Source: Actinomadura syzygii
GTDB taxonomy: Bacteria > Actinomycetota > Actinomycetes > Streptosporangiales > Streptosporangiaceae
DNA: 64,000 bases
Assembly (NCBI RefSeq): GCF_008085905.1
Contig: NZ_VSFF01000004.1
Location: 62,001-126,000 of the forward strand
Direction: 5' to 3'
Below, one piece after another: positions 51,715 through 59,097 of this stretch. Below the pieces are notes generated by a model. That model saw only the letters and a program-made list of their open reading frames with translations, was not told where the DNA came from and made no database searches. Each line of letters opens with the position of its first letter. The stretch's first letter is position 1. The position numbers were made by a program, and so were the translations under genes.

Positions 51715-52623
51715 TCACACCCGCACGAGCTGCCTCGCCAGATCCGTGACCCGCGCGGAGGCCGTACGGAACGACGTGCCCGCCGGCTGCAGCGTCAATA
51801 CCACGACGATCTTCCCGTCCCCGACCACGCCGGTCGTGTGCAGGACGGGCCGTCCAAGCCCCAGATCGGGCTGCCACGCCGCGGGCCGCGCACCGCCCTT
51901 TCGACACGGCTCTGCCGGGACGTCACCGAACCCCGACCACCCCTGCTTCACGGCCCACGGCCGCTTCGCGGCGCTCGGAATCCCGAACGTCTGGTCGAAG
52001 CCGTCCGTCCCGCACGGCGTCGACCTCCGCAACTGCTCCAGGACGAACTCACGCTGCCCCTTGGGCGCCTTCTCCAGCAGATACCGGTACGTCTTCACCA
52101 CGTCCCGCGCACTGATCGCCGTGTACCCCCAGAACCCGGGCTTGTCGCCGGGCGGCGGCGCCGTCTCCGCCAGCCCCACCTTCTTGACCATCCGCTCGAC
52201 GACCTGCCGCTGCCCGCCCCGCCGCCAGAACTCCGTCGCCGCCTTGTCGTCACTGGACCGCAGCATCACCTGCAGCAACGCCCGATCCGCCGCCGACGCC
52301 CGGTGCCGCTCCAGATAGTCGAGCGCGATGAGGATCTTCACCACCGACGCCGACCGGAACGTCTGCCGCGACCGCCGCTCCGCGACCACCCGCCCGCGCT
52401 CGAACACCACGTAGGAGACCCGCACCCCACGCGGCACCCGCACTACGGGCGGCTTGCGACCACTCGTCTTGGACGCCTCAGGACTCCCACTGACCACCGG
52501 AGCACTCCCCGGGCCCTGCGGCTCCGCCCCACGCCCACCGCCGCTGCCCCCGCTGCCGGCGCCGCACGCGCACAACAGCCCAAGACACAAGATCCCGGCC
52601 AGCCCCGTCCGCAACCACACCAT
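51715..52623 (-). CDS. Serine hydrolase lipoprotein, class A beta-lactamase-like
   Basis: A 302-residue lipoprotein with the lipobox LLCAC near residue 20 (lipid on Cys), then a Gly/Ser/Pro linker. The beta-lactamase-like fold starts with VSYVVFERGRVVAERRSRQTFRSASVVKILIALDYLER, with the nucleophile in S-V-V-K (SxxK). SSDDKAATEFW stands in the SDN position, and VKQGWSGFG replaces the KTG triad. No canonical Glu166 loop is obvious, so it is more likely a penicillin-binding-protein-like or inactive wall enzyme than a resistance enzyme. It lies just upstream of the tRNA-Pro gene, on the opposite strand. Confidence 0.8.
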   Translation of the reverse strand: MVWLRTGLAGILCLGLLCACGAGSGGSGGGRGAEPQGPGSAPVVSGSPEASKTSGRKPPVVRVPRGVRVSYVVFERGRVVAERRSRQTFRSASVVKILIALDYLERHRASAADRALLQVMLRSSDDKAATEFWRRGGQRQVVERMVKKVGLAETAPPPGDKPGFWGYTAISARDVVKTYRYLLEKAPKGQREFVLEQLRRSTPCGTDGFDQTFGIPSAAKRPWAVKQGWSGFGDVPAEPCRKGGARPAAWQPDLGLGRPVLHTTGVVGDGKIVVVLTLQPAGTSFRTASARVTDLARQLVRV

Positions 52624-52716
52624 CCGGCCTGCCTACCAGAGATCAACGGCCCCGTATCTCGGTACGCACGACCTCGCAGACTGCGCTACAGTAATCACGC
52701 CCGCTCCAACGGGCAC

Positions 52717-52790
52717 CGGGACGTAGCGCAGTTTGGCAGCGCACTTGACTGGGGGTCAAGGGGTCGTGGGTTCAAATCCCGCCGTCCCGA
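52717..52790 (+). tRNA. tRNA-Pro (GGG anticodon)
   Basis: A cloverleaf folds fully. The acceptor stem is CGGGACG/CGTCCCG with discriminator A; the D arm is GCGCAGTTTGGCAGCGC; the anticodon arm is CTTGA-CTGGGGG-TCAAG with GGG in the loop centre; the T arm is GTGGG-TTCAAAT-CCCGC. CCA is not encoded. A -10-like TACAGT lies about 25 bp upstream. Its 3' half is the likely attachment site of the integrative element that begins immediately downstream. Confidence 0.95.
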
Positions 52791-52800
52791 CAGCACAGGA

Positions 52801-52846
52801 AGCCCTGTAGATCACGACATCCGTCGAGGTCGGCAGGGCTTTTATA
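52801..52846 (+). terminator. Terminator after tRNA-Pro
   Basis: AGCCCTG (52801-52807) pairs with CAGGGCT (52834-52840), followed by TTTTATATTT, giving a classical hairpin plus U-run 10 bp after the tRNA. It also lies 27 bp from the end of the convergent integrase gene. Confidence 0.7.
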
Positions 52847-52872
52847 TTTCCCGCGCACTCCCCCACCAGGCT

Positions 52873-54081
52873 CTAGACCGCCCTGAGCCGGGGACCAGCC
52901 GGGGACCGCCGCCCCCTGAGATGCGTGCTCAGCGCGTCCCCCGCCGCGTTGATCGACTGGGCATCAGGATGCAGATACCGCTGTGTAGTGCTGAGCGAGC
53001 CATGACCGGCGATCTTCCGAAGGACATGCACGGGCACGCCCGCATCGGCCATCCAGGTCAGTCCCGTGTGCCGGAGGTCATGACGGCGCAGGTACTCGTA
53101 TCCGAGCCGGGTAACGACCTCGTCCCAGTGCGTGGCATCGCGGAGTACAGCAGTGGAGATCCGTCCGCCCTTCGGTCCCGTGAAAAGCCGGGCCATCGAG
53201 TTATCCCCTACCGCGTCGAGCCGCTGACCGACCATCGGGCGGATCTCCTCGATGAGCGGGACGGGCTGGGCCCGCCGGCCTTTGGTGCCCTTGTCGACCA
53301 GCCCACCAGGTCCAGGGGTGGTCTGACGCCGAACCGTCCAGGTCCATGAGTCCCGATCGATGTCGCAGACGCGGACTCCCGAGACCTCGCCGATTCGTGC
53401 GGCAGTGCAGGCGGCGAAGATGACGACTTCTCCCCAGCCTGCGTACTGTCCGGCCGAGCGTTCGACCAGGGCAGCGGCAAGATCGGTCAGGGCTGTCCAG
53501 TCCGGCAGAGCCAGCGAGCGGGGGTCGTCTAGCTCGTCTTCGGCCTGTTTGTACTCGTGTTGCCAGCCGGTCACGCGAGCAGTGTTGCGATCAACGATGC
53601 CGTCTCTGACCGCCTGTTCCATGACCCGCACGAGGATGGCGAGGCTGTTCTTGACCGTCGACCGGCCGCACCCGTCAGCGATCCACGCATGGACGGTGCG
53701 ATCAACGGCACCATTGCTGATCATCCGAACGGGCAGGTGGCCGAGGGAAGGCACCACGCGACGCCGCCAACCCGCCATATAGGGATCGAGTGTCTTGCCC
53801 TCCAGGCCGCGTGTGGCCAGCGTCATCACGTTCTGGCCGTATTCGGCGAGGGTCATGGTGAAGGTGGCCGGGTCGATTCCGGCTTGCGCGGCTTTTTGGA
53901 TCTCGTCAAGCCAGGCTTGCGCTTGATCCTCATCTTCGGCCGACTCCGACACCGAGCGGCGGCGACGTGTCGATGGATCGACCCAGCGCACCCGAGCGCG
54001 GTACGGCCGTGGCCGACCGGCCCGGTACTCGATATCAGCAGACAGCGAAACACCGACGGGAATCTGTTCGCGACGGCTCAT
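52873..54081 (-). CDS. int: Tyrosine-type site-specific integrase
   Basis: A 402-residue integrase. An N-terminal arm-type binding part (RPRPYRARVRWVDPSTRRRRSVS) is followed by a SAM-like core-binding domain (FTMTLAEYGQNVMTLATRGLEGKTLDPYMAGW). The catalytic domain has AACTAARIGEVSGV (first Arg), RRHDLRHTGLTWMADAGVPVHVLRKIAGHGSLSTTQRYLHPD (His-x-x-Arg, His, and the nucleophilic Tyr in TTQRYLH). The gene points toward the tRNA, ending 83 bp from it, which defines the left attachment site. Its start overlaps the xis stop by ATGA, so integrase and excisionase are coupled. Confidence 0.95.
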   Translation of the reverse strand: MSRREQIPVGVSLSADIEYRAGRPRPYRARVRWVDPSTRRRRSVSESAEDEDQAQAWLDEIQKAAQAGIDPATFTMTLAEYGQNVMTLATRGLEGKTLDPYMAGWRRRVVPSLGHLPVRMISNGAVDRTVHAWIADGCGRSTVKNSLAILVRVMEQAVRDGIVDRNTARVTGWQHEYKQAEDELDDPRSLALPDWTALTDLAAALVERSAGQYAGWGEVVIFAACTAARIGEVSGVRVCDIDRDSWTWTVRRQTTPGPGGLVDKGTKGRRAQPVPLIEEIRPMVGQRLDAVGDNSMARLFTGPKGGRISTAVLRDATHWDEVVTRLGYEYLRRHDLRHTGLTWMADAGVPVHVLRKIAGHGSLSTTQRYLHPDAQSINAAGDALSTHLRGRRSPAGPRLRAV

Positions 54082-54320
54082 CGGGACGGCTCCTGCGGAT
54101 CGATCCGGTGACTCATCAGCCAGCGCTGCACGTCAACAGCGCTGTATCGGGTGACGGCCCCGGACAGCCGAACGAACGGAGGTCCCTGCACGGGACTGGC
54201 GGTTCGCCAACGTCGCAGCGTCGAGGGGTCAACACCGATGATCTCGGCAAGTTCTTCGGTGGTGTACCAGCCGCCAAGCAGCAGCCCAGCGACGTTGTGA
54301 AGTTCGAGGGTCTCTGTCAT
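54078..54320 (-). CDS. xis: Excisionase-like helix-turn-helix protein
   Basis: An 80-residue DNA-binding protein of the MerR/HTH_17 excisionase type: GGWYTTEELAEIIGVDPSTLRRWRTASPVQGPPFVRLSGAVTRYSAVDVQRWLMSH. It lies between rep and int, with a 4-bp overlap to int, the pSAM2 order. It presumably directs the integrase to excision. ATG 54320 has GGAAGG upstream. Confidence 0.9.
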   Translation of the reverse strand: MTETLELHNVAGLLLGGWYTTEELAEIIGVDPSTLRRWRTASPVQGPPFVRLSGAVTRYSAVDVQRWLMSHRIDPQEPSR

Positions 54321-54336
54321 CACGTTCCTTCCAGGA

Positions 54337-55959
54337 TCAGGCGACTTCTTTCGACCGGGCGAGGGCGTGAAGCTCGTGGGCGAGTTCTTCGCGTCCGGCC
54401 TCGTGTCGTCGGCGGGCTTGGTCGGCGGCGGTGTTGGCCAGGAGGGCGTCTCCGGTGGTCTTCCAGCCGGTGCCGACGTAGGACAGGCGGGCGAGGACGA
54501 CCGTGGTTTGGGTGTCAAGGTCGTCTTGACGCTCAAACCGTTCGTCGGCGTAGTCCGGGCCCTGAGGTTGGGTGCGGCGGTAGTGGACGCGAGCGGCGCG
54601 GAGGGCGGCGAAGGTGACCGAGTAGTGGCGGGCTTTGGTGAGGAAGTGGCCGCCGAAGCCGAGCATGTGCGCCCAGCGGCGCAGGGATTCGAAGCCAGGG
54701 TGGTCGCCGAGGGTCCAGGCGGCGTGAACGAGGCGTTCGGTGTGAGTCCCGCCAGGGTCGGCGTACAGGCCGATGTTGTGGTGCTGGAGGCGGCGGGAGG
54801 AATGTCCGGTGACTTCGGTGCCTTTGGTGGCGTATTTGGCCAGGTAACCAGCCACCATGGCGTCACTGACGGACTCGCCGTGCAGGCTGATGATACGCAC
54901 GTCGACTTGCTCACCCCAGGTGATGAACCAGCCGTCGGGGTGTGCGGGGTGGGGGTCGGTGGTGCAGGTGATGTGCGCGGCGGCGAGGCGGGCGGCGGCG
55001 TCAAGATCGACGGCGGTGATACCGGGCGGCGGCGGGAGGATCGCAGCCGGGTCGTCGGGTTCGAGACCGTCAAGGCGGAGCAGGGCGTGAAAATGGACGG
55101 CTCCGCGCGCCTGGTATTCGGCGACCTTGCCGTGCGAGACCCGGACCGGGGGAAGACCGCGTGCGCTAGCTAGGCGGTTGAGGTGGCGGCTGATGGCTTG
55201 TTTGGTGCGCCGCCATAGTTCGCTCGCATGGTTGTTCCACACGACGTGGTGGTCGTGGTCGTAGCAGTCGGGGCACAGCGGCTGACCGAGCCGGGAATCG
55301 CCGGGTTCGTGACGAGCGAAGCAGGCCGCGGGCTCGCCGTGGTCGCAGTGGGTGAGGTCGCGACGGGCGTGGCAGGGTTCGGGGCGACAGCTGCAGTGGG
55401 CACGGTCGGTACAAATGTGGCGGCGGACATGCCGGGTGTGGACGGGACCGAATGACGGCGCGGTGAAGGTGGCGAACACGGCCGGGTGTCGGGCGACGGA
55501 GGCGGGTACGGTCTTGCCTCCGGCCAGACCGGAGCGGATCAGCTGGAAGGCATCACGTCGATAGGTATCGGCACAGGCAGGGCAGACGGTAGCGCGGCGG
55601 TTACCGCAGGCTTTGTAGATCACCCCGTCCGGCATGCCAGTCGTGGACAAGCTGCGGGTGAGTTCACCGGTACGGCTGTCGACAACGTCCAGGTCACCGA
55701 ACAGGCGAATGGGATGAGCACATCCGGCGGCAGACCAGACATGGTCCAGCCAGTCGAAGAAACCATCTCCCGCGCGTTGTAGGGCGGTTTCACTGGCCAG
55801 AATGCTGCGGCGAGCGATTCGTGAGGGCGGCAGCTGATGAGTGGGCAAACGCAGTTGACTGGGTTGGCGGTGTTCGGTGTTCGCCCCCGCACCCGGTGCC
55901 GGGGAAGCGGTTCCGGGTGCGAGAGCCAGCGTCGAACCGGACGCCGGAAGGGTGTTCAC
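54337..55959 (-). CDS. AICE replication initiator (RepSA-like)
   Basis: A 540-residue rolling-circle-type initiator. Cys/His-rich zinc motifs in the first half (CGNRRATVCPACADTYRRDAF; HICTDRAHCSCRPEPC; CPDCYDHDHHVVWNNHASELWRRT) are followed by KVAEYQARGAVHFHALLRLDG, the HUH-like metal motif, and by GYLAKYATKGTEVTG, which holds a candidate nicking Tyr. These are the features of RepSA from pSAM2. It starts with GTG at 55959, overlapping the DUF2637 gene stop. The double-strand origin in such elements often lies in or near the rep gene; none could be pinned down here. Confidence 0.9.
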   Translation of the reverse strand: MNTLPASGSTLALAPGTASPAPGAGANTEHRQPSQLRLPTHQLPPSRIARRSILASETALQRAGDGFFDWLDHVWSAAGCAHPIRLFGDLDVVDSRTGELTRSLSTTGMPDGVIYKACGNRRATVCPACADTYRRDAFQLIRSGLAGGKTVPASVARHPAVFATFTAPSFGPVHTRHVRRHICTDRAHCSCRPEPCHARRDLTHCDHGEPAACFARHEPGDSRLGQPLCPDCYDHDHHVVWNNHASELWRRTKQAISRHLNRLASARGLPPVRVSHGKVAEYQARGAVHFHALLRLDGLEPDDPAAILPPPPGITAVDLDAAARLAAAHITCTTDPHPAHPDGWFITWGEQVDVRIISLHGESVSDAMVAGYLAKYATKGTEVTGHSSRRLQHHNIGLYADPGGTHTERLVHAAWTLGDHPGFESLRRWAHMLGFGGHFLTKARHYSVTFAALRAARVHYRRTQPQGPDYADERFERQDDLDTQTTVVLARLSYVGTGWKTTGDALLANTAADQARRRHEAGREELAHELHALARSKEVA

Positions 55960-56636
55960 AGGCGGTCCCCCTCACTGGGGGTGGGTGCCTGGATGTCCCG
56001 CAGGATTGTGATGGCTTGGCCGGTGGTGATGCCGAGGTGATCGGCGAGTGCGTCGGCGGTGATGAGGCGGCCGGTGTTCTGCTGGTGGGTGAAGGCCGCC
56101 ATGCGAGCCCCGGTGATCAGATGTGCCGGAACGGGTTCGGCCGGAGTCGCGACCGGGGTGTGGTGATCGGTTTCCAGGGCGGGTAGTTCGGCCACGGCGG
56201 CGGAGGTGTCCAGACGCGCGGCTGGTGACATGTCGGCCGGTTCGGTGTCCGGTATGGGGGTGGTGCGGGAGAGCACCAGTTTGGATAGGGCGAGGAAAGC
56301 TAGGGCGGGAACGGCGGCCAGTAGCCAGCCGGTGGGGCCGGGTTTGGCGACGGCGAGTTGCGCGGCGATGGAAAGACTCGCAGCAGCGATTAGGACCGCC
56401 ATCGGGTAGGTGATGGATTGGTGCGTGCGTTTGCGGCGGCGGATCTCCAGTCCGGCGGCGGTGGGCGTGAGTTCGGATATCACGGCGTTGGCCCAGCCGA
56501 ACCAGTCGCCGGTTCCTTCGGGGCTGTTGGCCATGGTCCAGTCGTGGACGTGGGTGAAGGAGGCGGCACCGGCCATGGTGCCGACCAGCAGCAGGATGAG
56601 GACCTGGACGAGATTCTCGATGCGTTGGGTGCTCAT
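55956..56636 (-). CDS. DUF2637 membrane protein (SpdB-like)
   Basis: A 226-residue protein with four hydrophobic helices in the first 130 residues (VQVLILLLVGTMAGAASF, WANAVISELTPTAAGLE, MAVLIAAASLSIAAQLAVA, GWLLAAVPALAFLALSKLVL). The C-terminal winged-helix-like segment reads MAAFTHQQNTGRLITADALADHLGITTGQAITILRDI. DUF2637 proteins are frequent on actinomycete plasmids and AICEs next to rep/tra genes and are thought to be spread or transfer proteins. Both ends overlap neighbours by 4 bp. Confidence 0.85.
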   Translation of the reverse strand: MSTQRIENLVQVLILLLVGTMAGAASFTHVHDWTMANSPEGTGDWFGWANAVISELTPTAAGLEIRRRKRTHQSITYPMAVLIAAASLSIAAQLAVAKPGPTGWLLAAVPALAFLALSKLVLSRTTPIPDTEPADMSPAARLDTSAAVAELPALETDHHTPVATPAEPVPAHLITGARMAAFTHQQNTGRLITADALADHLGITTGQAITILRDIQAPTPSEGDRL

Positions 56637-56923
56637 GGCGTGCTCGCTTTCTGGCGAGGGGTCACGCCGCACACGGGGCAGCATCGGGATGCTCCGCCTT
56701 GGCGTTTGATTTGGCGTTCGCGGGTGCGGGTGCCGGGCCAGGTGCAGGCGGGTTGCCAGCCGATTCCAGCGGCGTTGACGACGGCGAGGAGTCGTGCCCC
56801 GTGGCCGGTTGAGTGCGCGGCGAGTCGGGCCGGGAGATCGGTGGTCCAGCCGATGTAGTGCTTGGCGTGCTTGTATGGCCGGTCGAAGTGCAGGAGGTAG
56901 ACCGCGCCGGTCGGCGGGGTCAT
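56633..56923 (-). CDS. Small GIY-YIG nuclease-like protein
   Basis: A 96-residue protein with GAVYLLHFDRPYKHAKHYIGWTTDLPARLAAHSTGHGARLL, matching the GIY-YIG core (VYLLHF for GIY and HYIGW for YIG, then the Arg/His helix). The distal RTRERQIKRQGGASRCCPVCG carries the Lys/Arg helix and a CCPVC zinc-knuckle-like end. The canonical Glu of the motif is in RTRERQIK. It could be a homing- or repair-type nuclease or a mobile-element accessory. It overlaps its upstream gene by one base (TGATG). Confidence 0.75.
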   Translation of the reverse strand: MTPPTGAVYLLHFDRPYKHAKHYIGWTTDLPARLAAHSTGHGARLLAVVNAAGIGWQPACTWPGTRTRERQIKRQGGASRCCPVCGVTPRQKASTP

Positions 56924-57216
56924 CAGGTGCCACCACCCCAGCGCTGTTGGGCCGCTTGGCGGGTAATGCCGAGCGGGCGGGCGATGTCGGCCCAGGAGTA
57001 GCCGTAGGCACGCAGGCCGGTAACGGCGTCGTGGGTGGCGGTGGCGAGTTCGTCGGCGACCTCAGCCAGGCAAGCGAGGGCTTCGACATCACCGGTGGCG
57101 ATGCGGCGGCTGTAGGCGCGCAGTATGCGGCACAGGAAGGCGGCGTATTCGTCGTTCTCGACCACGCGCCGCACACGGTTGGGTGTCAAGGATTGGTTGA
57201 CGGTGAAGTCGCTCAT
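56923..57216 (-). CDS. Small HTH protein (sigma-70 region 4-like)
   Basis: A 97-residue protein ending in a recognition-type helix-turn-helix, YGYSWADIARPLGITRQAAQQRWGGG, which resembles sigma region 4 and the small AICE/plasmid HTH proteins. The upstream helix bundle (FLCRILRAYSRRIATGDVEALACLAEVADELATAT) may serve for dimerisation. Its ATG at 57216 overlaps the upstream stop (ATGA). A regulatory role in the rep operon is likely, but no target is visible. Confidence 0.7.
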   Translation of the reverse strand: MSDFTVNQSLTPNRVRRVVENDEYAAFLCRILRAYSRRIATGDVEALACLAEVADELATATHDAVTGLRAYGYSWADIARPLGITRQAAQQRWGGGT

Positions 57217-57641
57217 GCCAGCCCCCCGGACTGTTCGGCGCAGTCGAGGCATTCGCCCAGCGAGCGGGGAATGTAGTACCAGCGCTCACGACCGCAGGTG
57301 GAGCAGGTACGCCGAGCGGCAAGGGCTTTGGCGATGGCCGCTTGTTGGGCGGGGGTGGCGGTGCGCTTTGGCTTGGCCAGGTCGTAGCGGTACAGGTAGG
57401 CGACACGGGCGCCGCGACGCCAGATGATCTGGGCGGCGATGGGTTGTCCGCCGGGCCGCAGTCCCTGGGCGCGCAGCTGGCGGGCGGTGAGCAGACCGAC
57501 GGGTGCCCAGCGGTAGGGGTAGGTGGGCAGGCCGTAGCGTTCGCCGGTCGGGTCGTAGAACCGCAGGGCGATGCCGTGTACGGCTGCGTCATCGAGCGCC
57601 GGAACACGCTGAGTTGACGCATGGGCATAGGTAATGTGCAT
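57213..57641 (-). CDS. RRQRL-motif-type zinc-binding protein
   Basis: A 142-residue protein. It has YGLPTYPYRWAPVGLLTARQLRAQGLRPGGQPIAAQIIWRRG, corresponding to the region with the RRQRL motif in a known AICE/plasmid family; here the motif reads TARQLR. A C-terminal zinc knuckle CSTCGRERWYYIPRSLGECLDC follows. It is the first gene of the minus-strand run leading through rep to int, so its promoter should lie in 57642-57753. Function is unknown in the family. Confidence 0.8.
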   Translation of the reverse strand: MHITYAHASTQRVPALDDAAVHGIALRFYDPTGERYGLPTYPYRWAPVGLLTARQLRAQGLRPGGQPIAAQIIWRRGARVAYLYRYDLAKPKRTATPAQQAAIAKALAARRTCSTCGRERWYYIPRSLGECLDCAEQSGGLA

Positions 57642-57683
57642 GTGTCCACGTCCTTCGTGTCGAGGGGTGTGGGTGTGAAGGCG

Positions 57684-57717
57684 GAGGGCCGGGGATCTTG
57701 GTGGATGACCGGCCCTC
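57684..57717. terminator. Intergenic hairpin in the element
   Basis: A 9-bp perfect inverted repeat, GAGGGCCGG / CCGGCCCTC, with a 16-nt loop, between the SprT-like gene and the RRQRL gene. Confidence 0.5.
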
Positions 57718-57739
57718 AGCCGTGTTCGGGCTGGCCCGG

Positions 57740-57757
57740 TTGACGCTTAAGCGTCAA
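57740..57757. repeat. Perfect 18-bp palindrome TTGACGCTTAAGCGTCAA
   Basis: An exactly self-complementary 18-mer that overlaps the stop codon of the SprT-like gene. It precedes the operon that runs from the RRQRL gene to int. It is symmetric and AT-centred, so it looks more like a protein-binding operator than a terminator. Confidence 0.6.
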
Positions 57758-58395
57758 AGGGCTTTGGGTTCGAAATCTCCCCCGCAGGCACCGCACGTGA
57801 CGGCTGCCTGTTCCAGTGAGGAGCGGGCGATCCGGATGGTGCGTTCGCATGGGCAGATCGCGGCGATGAGATTGCTGCTCTTGCCGGTGGCGGTCGGTGC
57901 GGTGATCTCGTCGCGCCGCCACAGGACCATGGCCTTCTCCAAAGCGCGCAGAGGTGCGCGGTAAGCGGCTTGGGTGGTGTCGGGGACGGTGGTGATAGAC
58001 CAACCGAATTTGTCGTCTTTGGCGACGTCGATGCCGAGTTCGGTAGCCAGGTCGCGGAAGCGGGTGTTGTGGTAGCGGCCTTGTCGGCTGGTGTCCTGGA
58101 TATCGCGGGCCTCGGCCAGGGCATGGGTGGCTTCGTGGAGCAAGGTGCCGAGCACTTCGGCCGGGGTGCGGCGTAATCCCTCACCGCTGACCATGATCTC
58201 GGTGCGGTCGCTGTCTGCGACGTGCCACCGGCCGGGGGCGTGGTGCCCCCAGCGAGCCTGTTTCCCCTCGGTGCCCGAAGCCAAGATGAGCACGACGTCG
58301 GGGATTTCCGTGTGCCGGTCGCGAATGGCGTACCAGACACCCTCTAGGGCGCGCAGCACGTTGCTGGCAGTTTCGGCCGGTCGCGCGGCGGTCAT
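57754..58395 (-). CDS. SprT-like zinc metallopeptidase domain protein
   Basis: A 213-residue protein. The HExxH zinc site is in LLHEATHALAEARDIQDTSRQGRYHNTRFRDLATELG, with a distal HNxxF helix typical of SprT/Spartan folds. The C-terminus CPCERTIRIARSSLEQAAVTCGACGGDF is a zinc ribbon, as in SprT proteins. In eukaryotes Spartan removes DNA-protein crosslinks; the bacterial role is unknown. On an element that replicates with a covalently DNA-bound Rep, a role in cleaving Rep-DNA adducts can be imagined (inference). It overlaps the next gene by ATGA. Confidence 0.82.
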   Translation of the reverse strand: MTAARPAETASNVLRALEGVWYAIRDRHTEIPDVVLILASGTEGKQARWGHHAPGRWHVADSDRTEIMVSGEGLRRTPAEVLGTLLHEATHALAEARDIQDTSRQGRYHNTRFRDLATELGIDVAKDDKFGWSITTVPDTTQAAYRAPLRALEKAMVLWRRDEITAPTATGKSSNLIAAICPCERTIRIARSSLEQAAVTCGACGGDFEPKAL

Positions 58396-58757
58396 TGGTC
58401 ATCGTCCTGATCGAGCGGGAACCAGCAAGGTGGTTCGACGATGATGAGGATTGCGCCGCAATAGGCGCAGTCGACTAGTCCCGGATGCTGGTCTTCAGGC
58501 GCGGCGTCGGAGTTGCACGGCCAGATGCGCAAGTCGATGCATTGGCAGTCCGGGCAGTGCAAGGCACTGGCAATGATCAGGTCGGCCCAGGTGTTGAAGC
58601 AGGCCGGGCAGTAAATGTTCATGTCCGGCCAGGCCGAGACGAGCCAGTGGGGATTGTCGTTGCCGAGCAGGTAAGCGCAGGTGTGGCAGGAGTCGCATTC
58701 CATGACCCAGCGGCCCCAGTCGGGTTTGCCGTTGGCCCGGTAGTACTTGTGAATCAT
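58392..58757 (-). CDS. Zinc-ribbon hypothetical protein
   Basis: A 121-residue protein with three or more Cys pairs: CDSCHTC, CPACFNTW, CPDCQCIDLRIWPC and CAYCGA. They suggest two or three zinc ribbons. Start ATG 58757 overlaps the upstream gene stop, and its own stop overlaps the SprT gene, so the three genes are translationally coupled. No known family recognised. Confidence 0.65.
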   Translation of the reverse strand: MIHKYYRANGKPDWGRWVMECDSCHTCAYLLGNDNPHWLVSAWPDMNIYCPACFNTWADLIIASALHCPDCQCIDLRIWPCNSDAAPEDQHPGLVDCAYCGAILIIVEPPCWFPLDQDDDQ

Positions 58758-59080
58758 GAAGCCCACACTCCGTGGCATGCGCCGCATTGCAGCGCCATTT
58801 CTTCGGTGCGCTCGTCGACCAGGACGCGGGTTTCGTAGACGTCGATGGAGCCGCAGTACAGGCAGCGGACGTGCCGTTCACCGACCAGTGCGGCGACGAT
58901 GCGGGCGCGTTCGGAGTTGCAGACGTGTTCCTGGCCCCATTGGCTCAGGGCCGGATAGTCGCCGAGGGCGACGGTGTGAGGTTCGAAGCAGACCAGGCAG
59001 ATGCCGGTGTATCCGCTTGTCTCCGGGGCCATCGTGATGACCAGGATGTGTGTTGGGGATGGCGGTTTTGTAGGGCTCAT
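58754..59080 (-). CDS. Zinc-ribbon hypothetical protein
   Basis: A 108-residue protein with CLVC, a single Cys in HVCNSERA, CLYCGS and CGAC, giving probably two zinc knuckles. The N-terminus is Pro-rich, and a central DYPALSQWGQEHVCNSERARIVAALV helix is seen. ATG 59080 was chosen because longer versions add a low-complexity basic tail. It lies 17 bp after the FtsK-like motor gene and is probably in one transcript with it. Confidence 0.62.
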   Translation of the reverse strand: MSPTKPPSPTHILVITMAPETSGYTGICLVCFEPHTVALGDYPALSQWGQEHVCNSERARIVAALVGERHVRCLYCGSIDVYETRVLVDERTEEMALQCGACHGVWAS

Positions 59081-59097
59081 CGGGATGCCTTTCGTGG

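Noticed and set aside
51715..52623. Beta-lactamase resistance gene
   Set aside because: SxxK is present, but SDN and KTG are altered and the Glu166 loop is not evident; a wall-related serine hydrolase is more likely.
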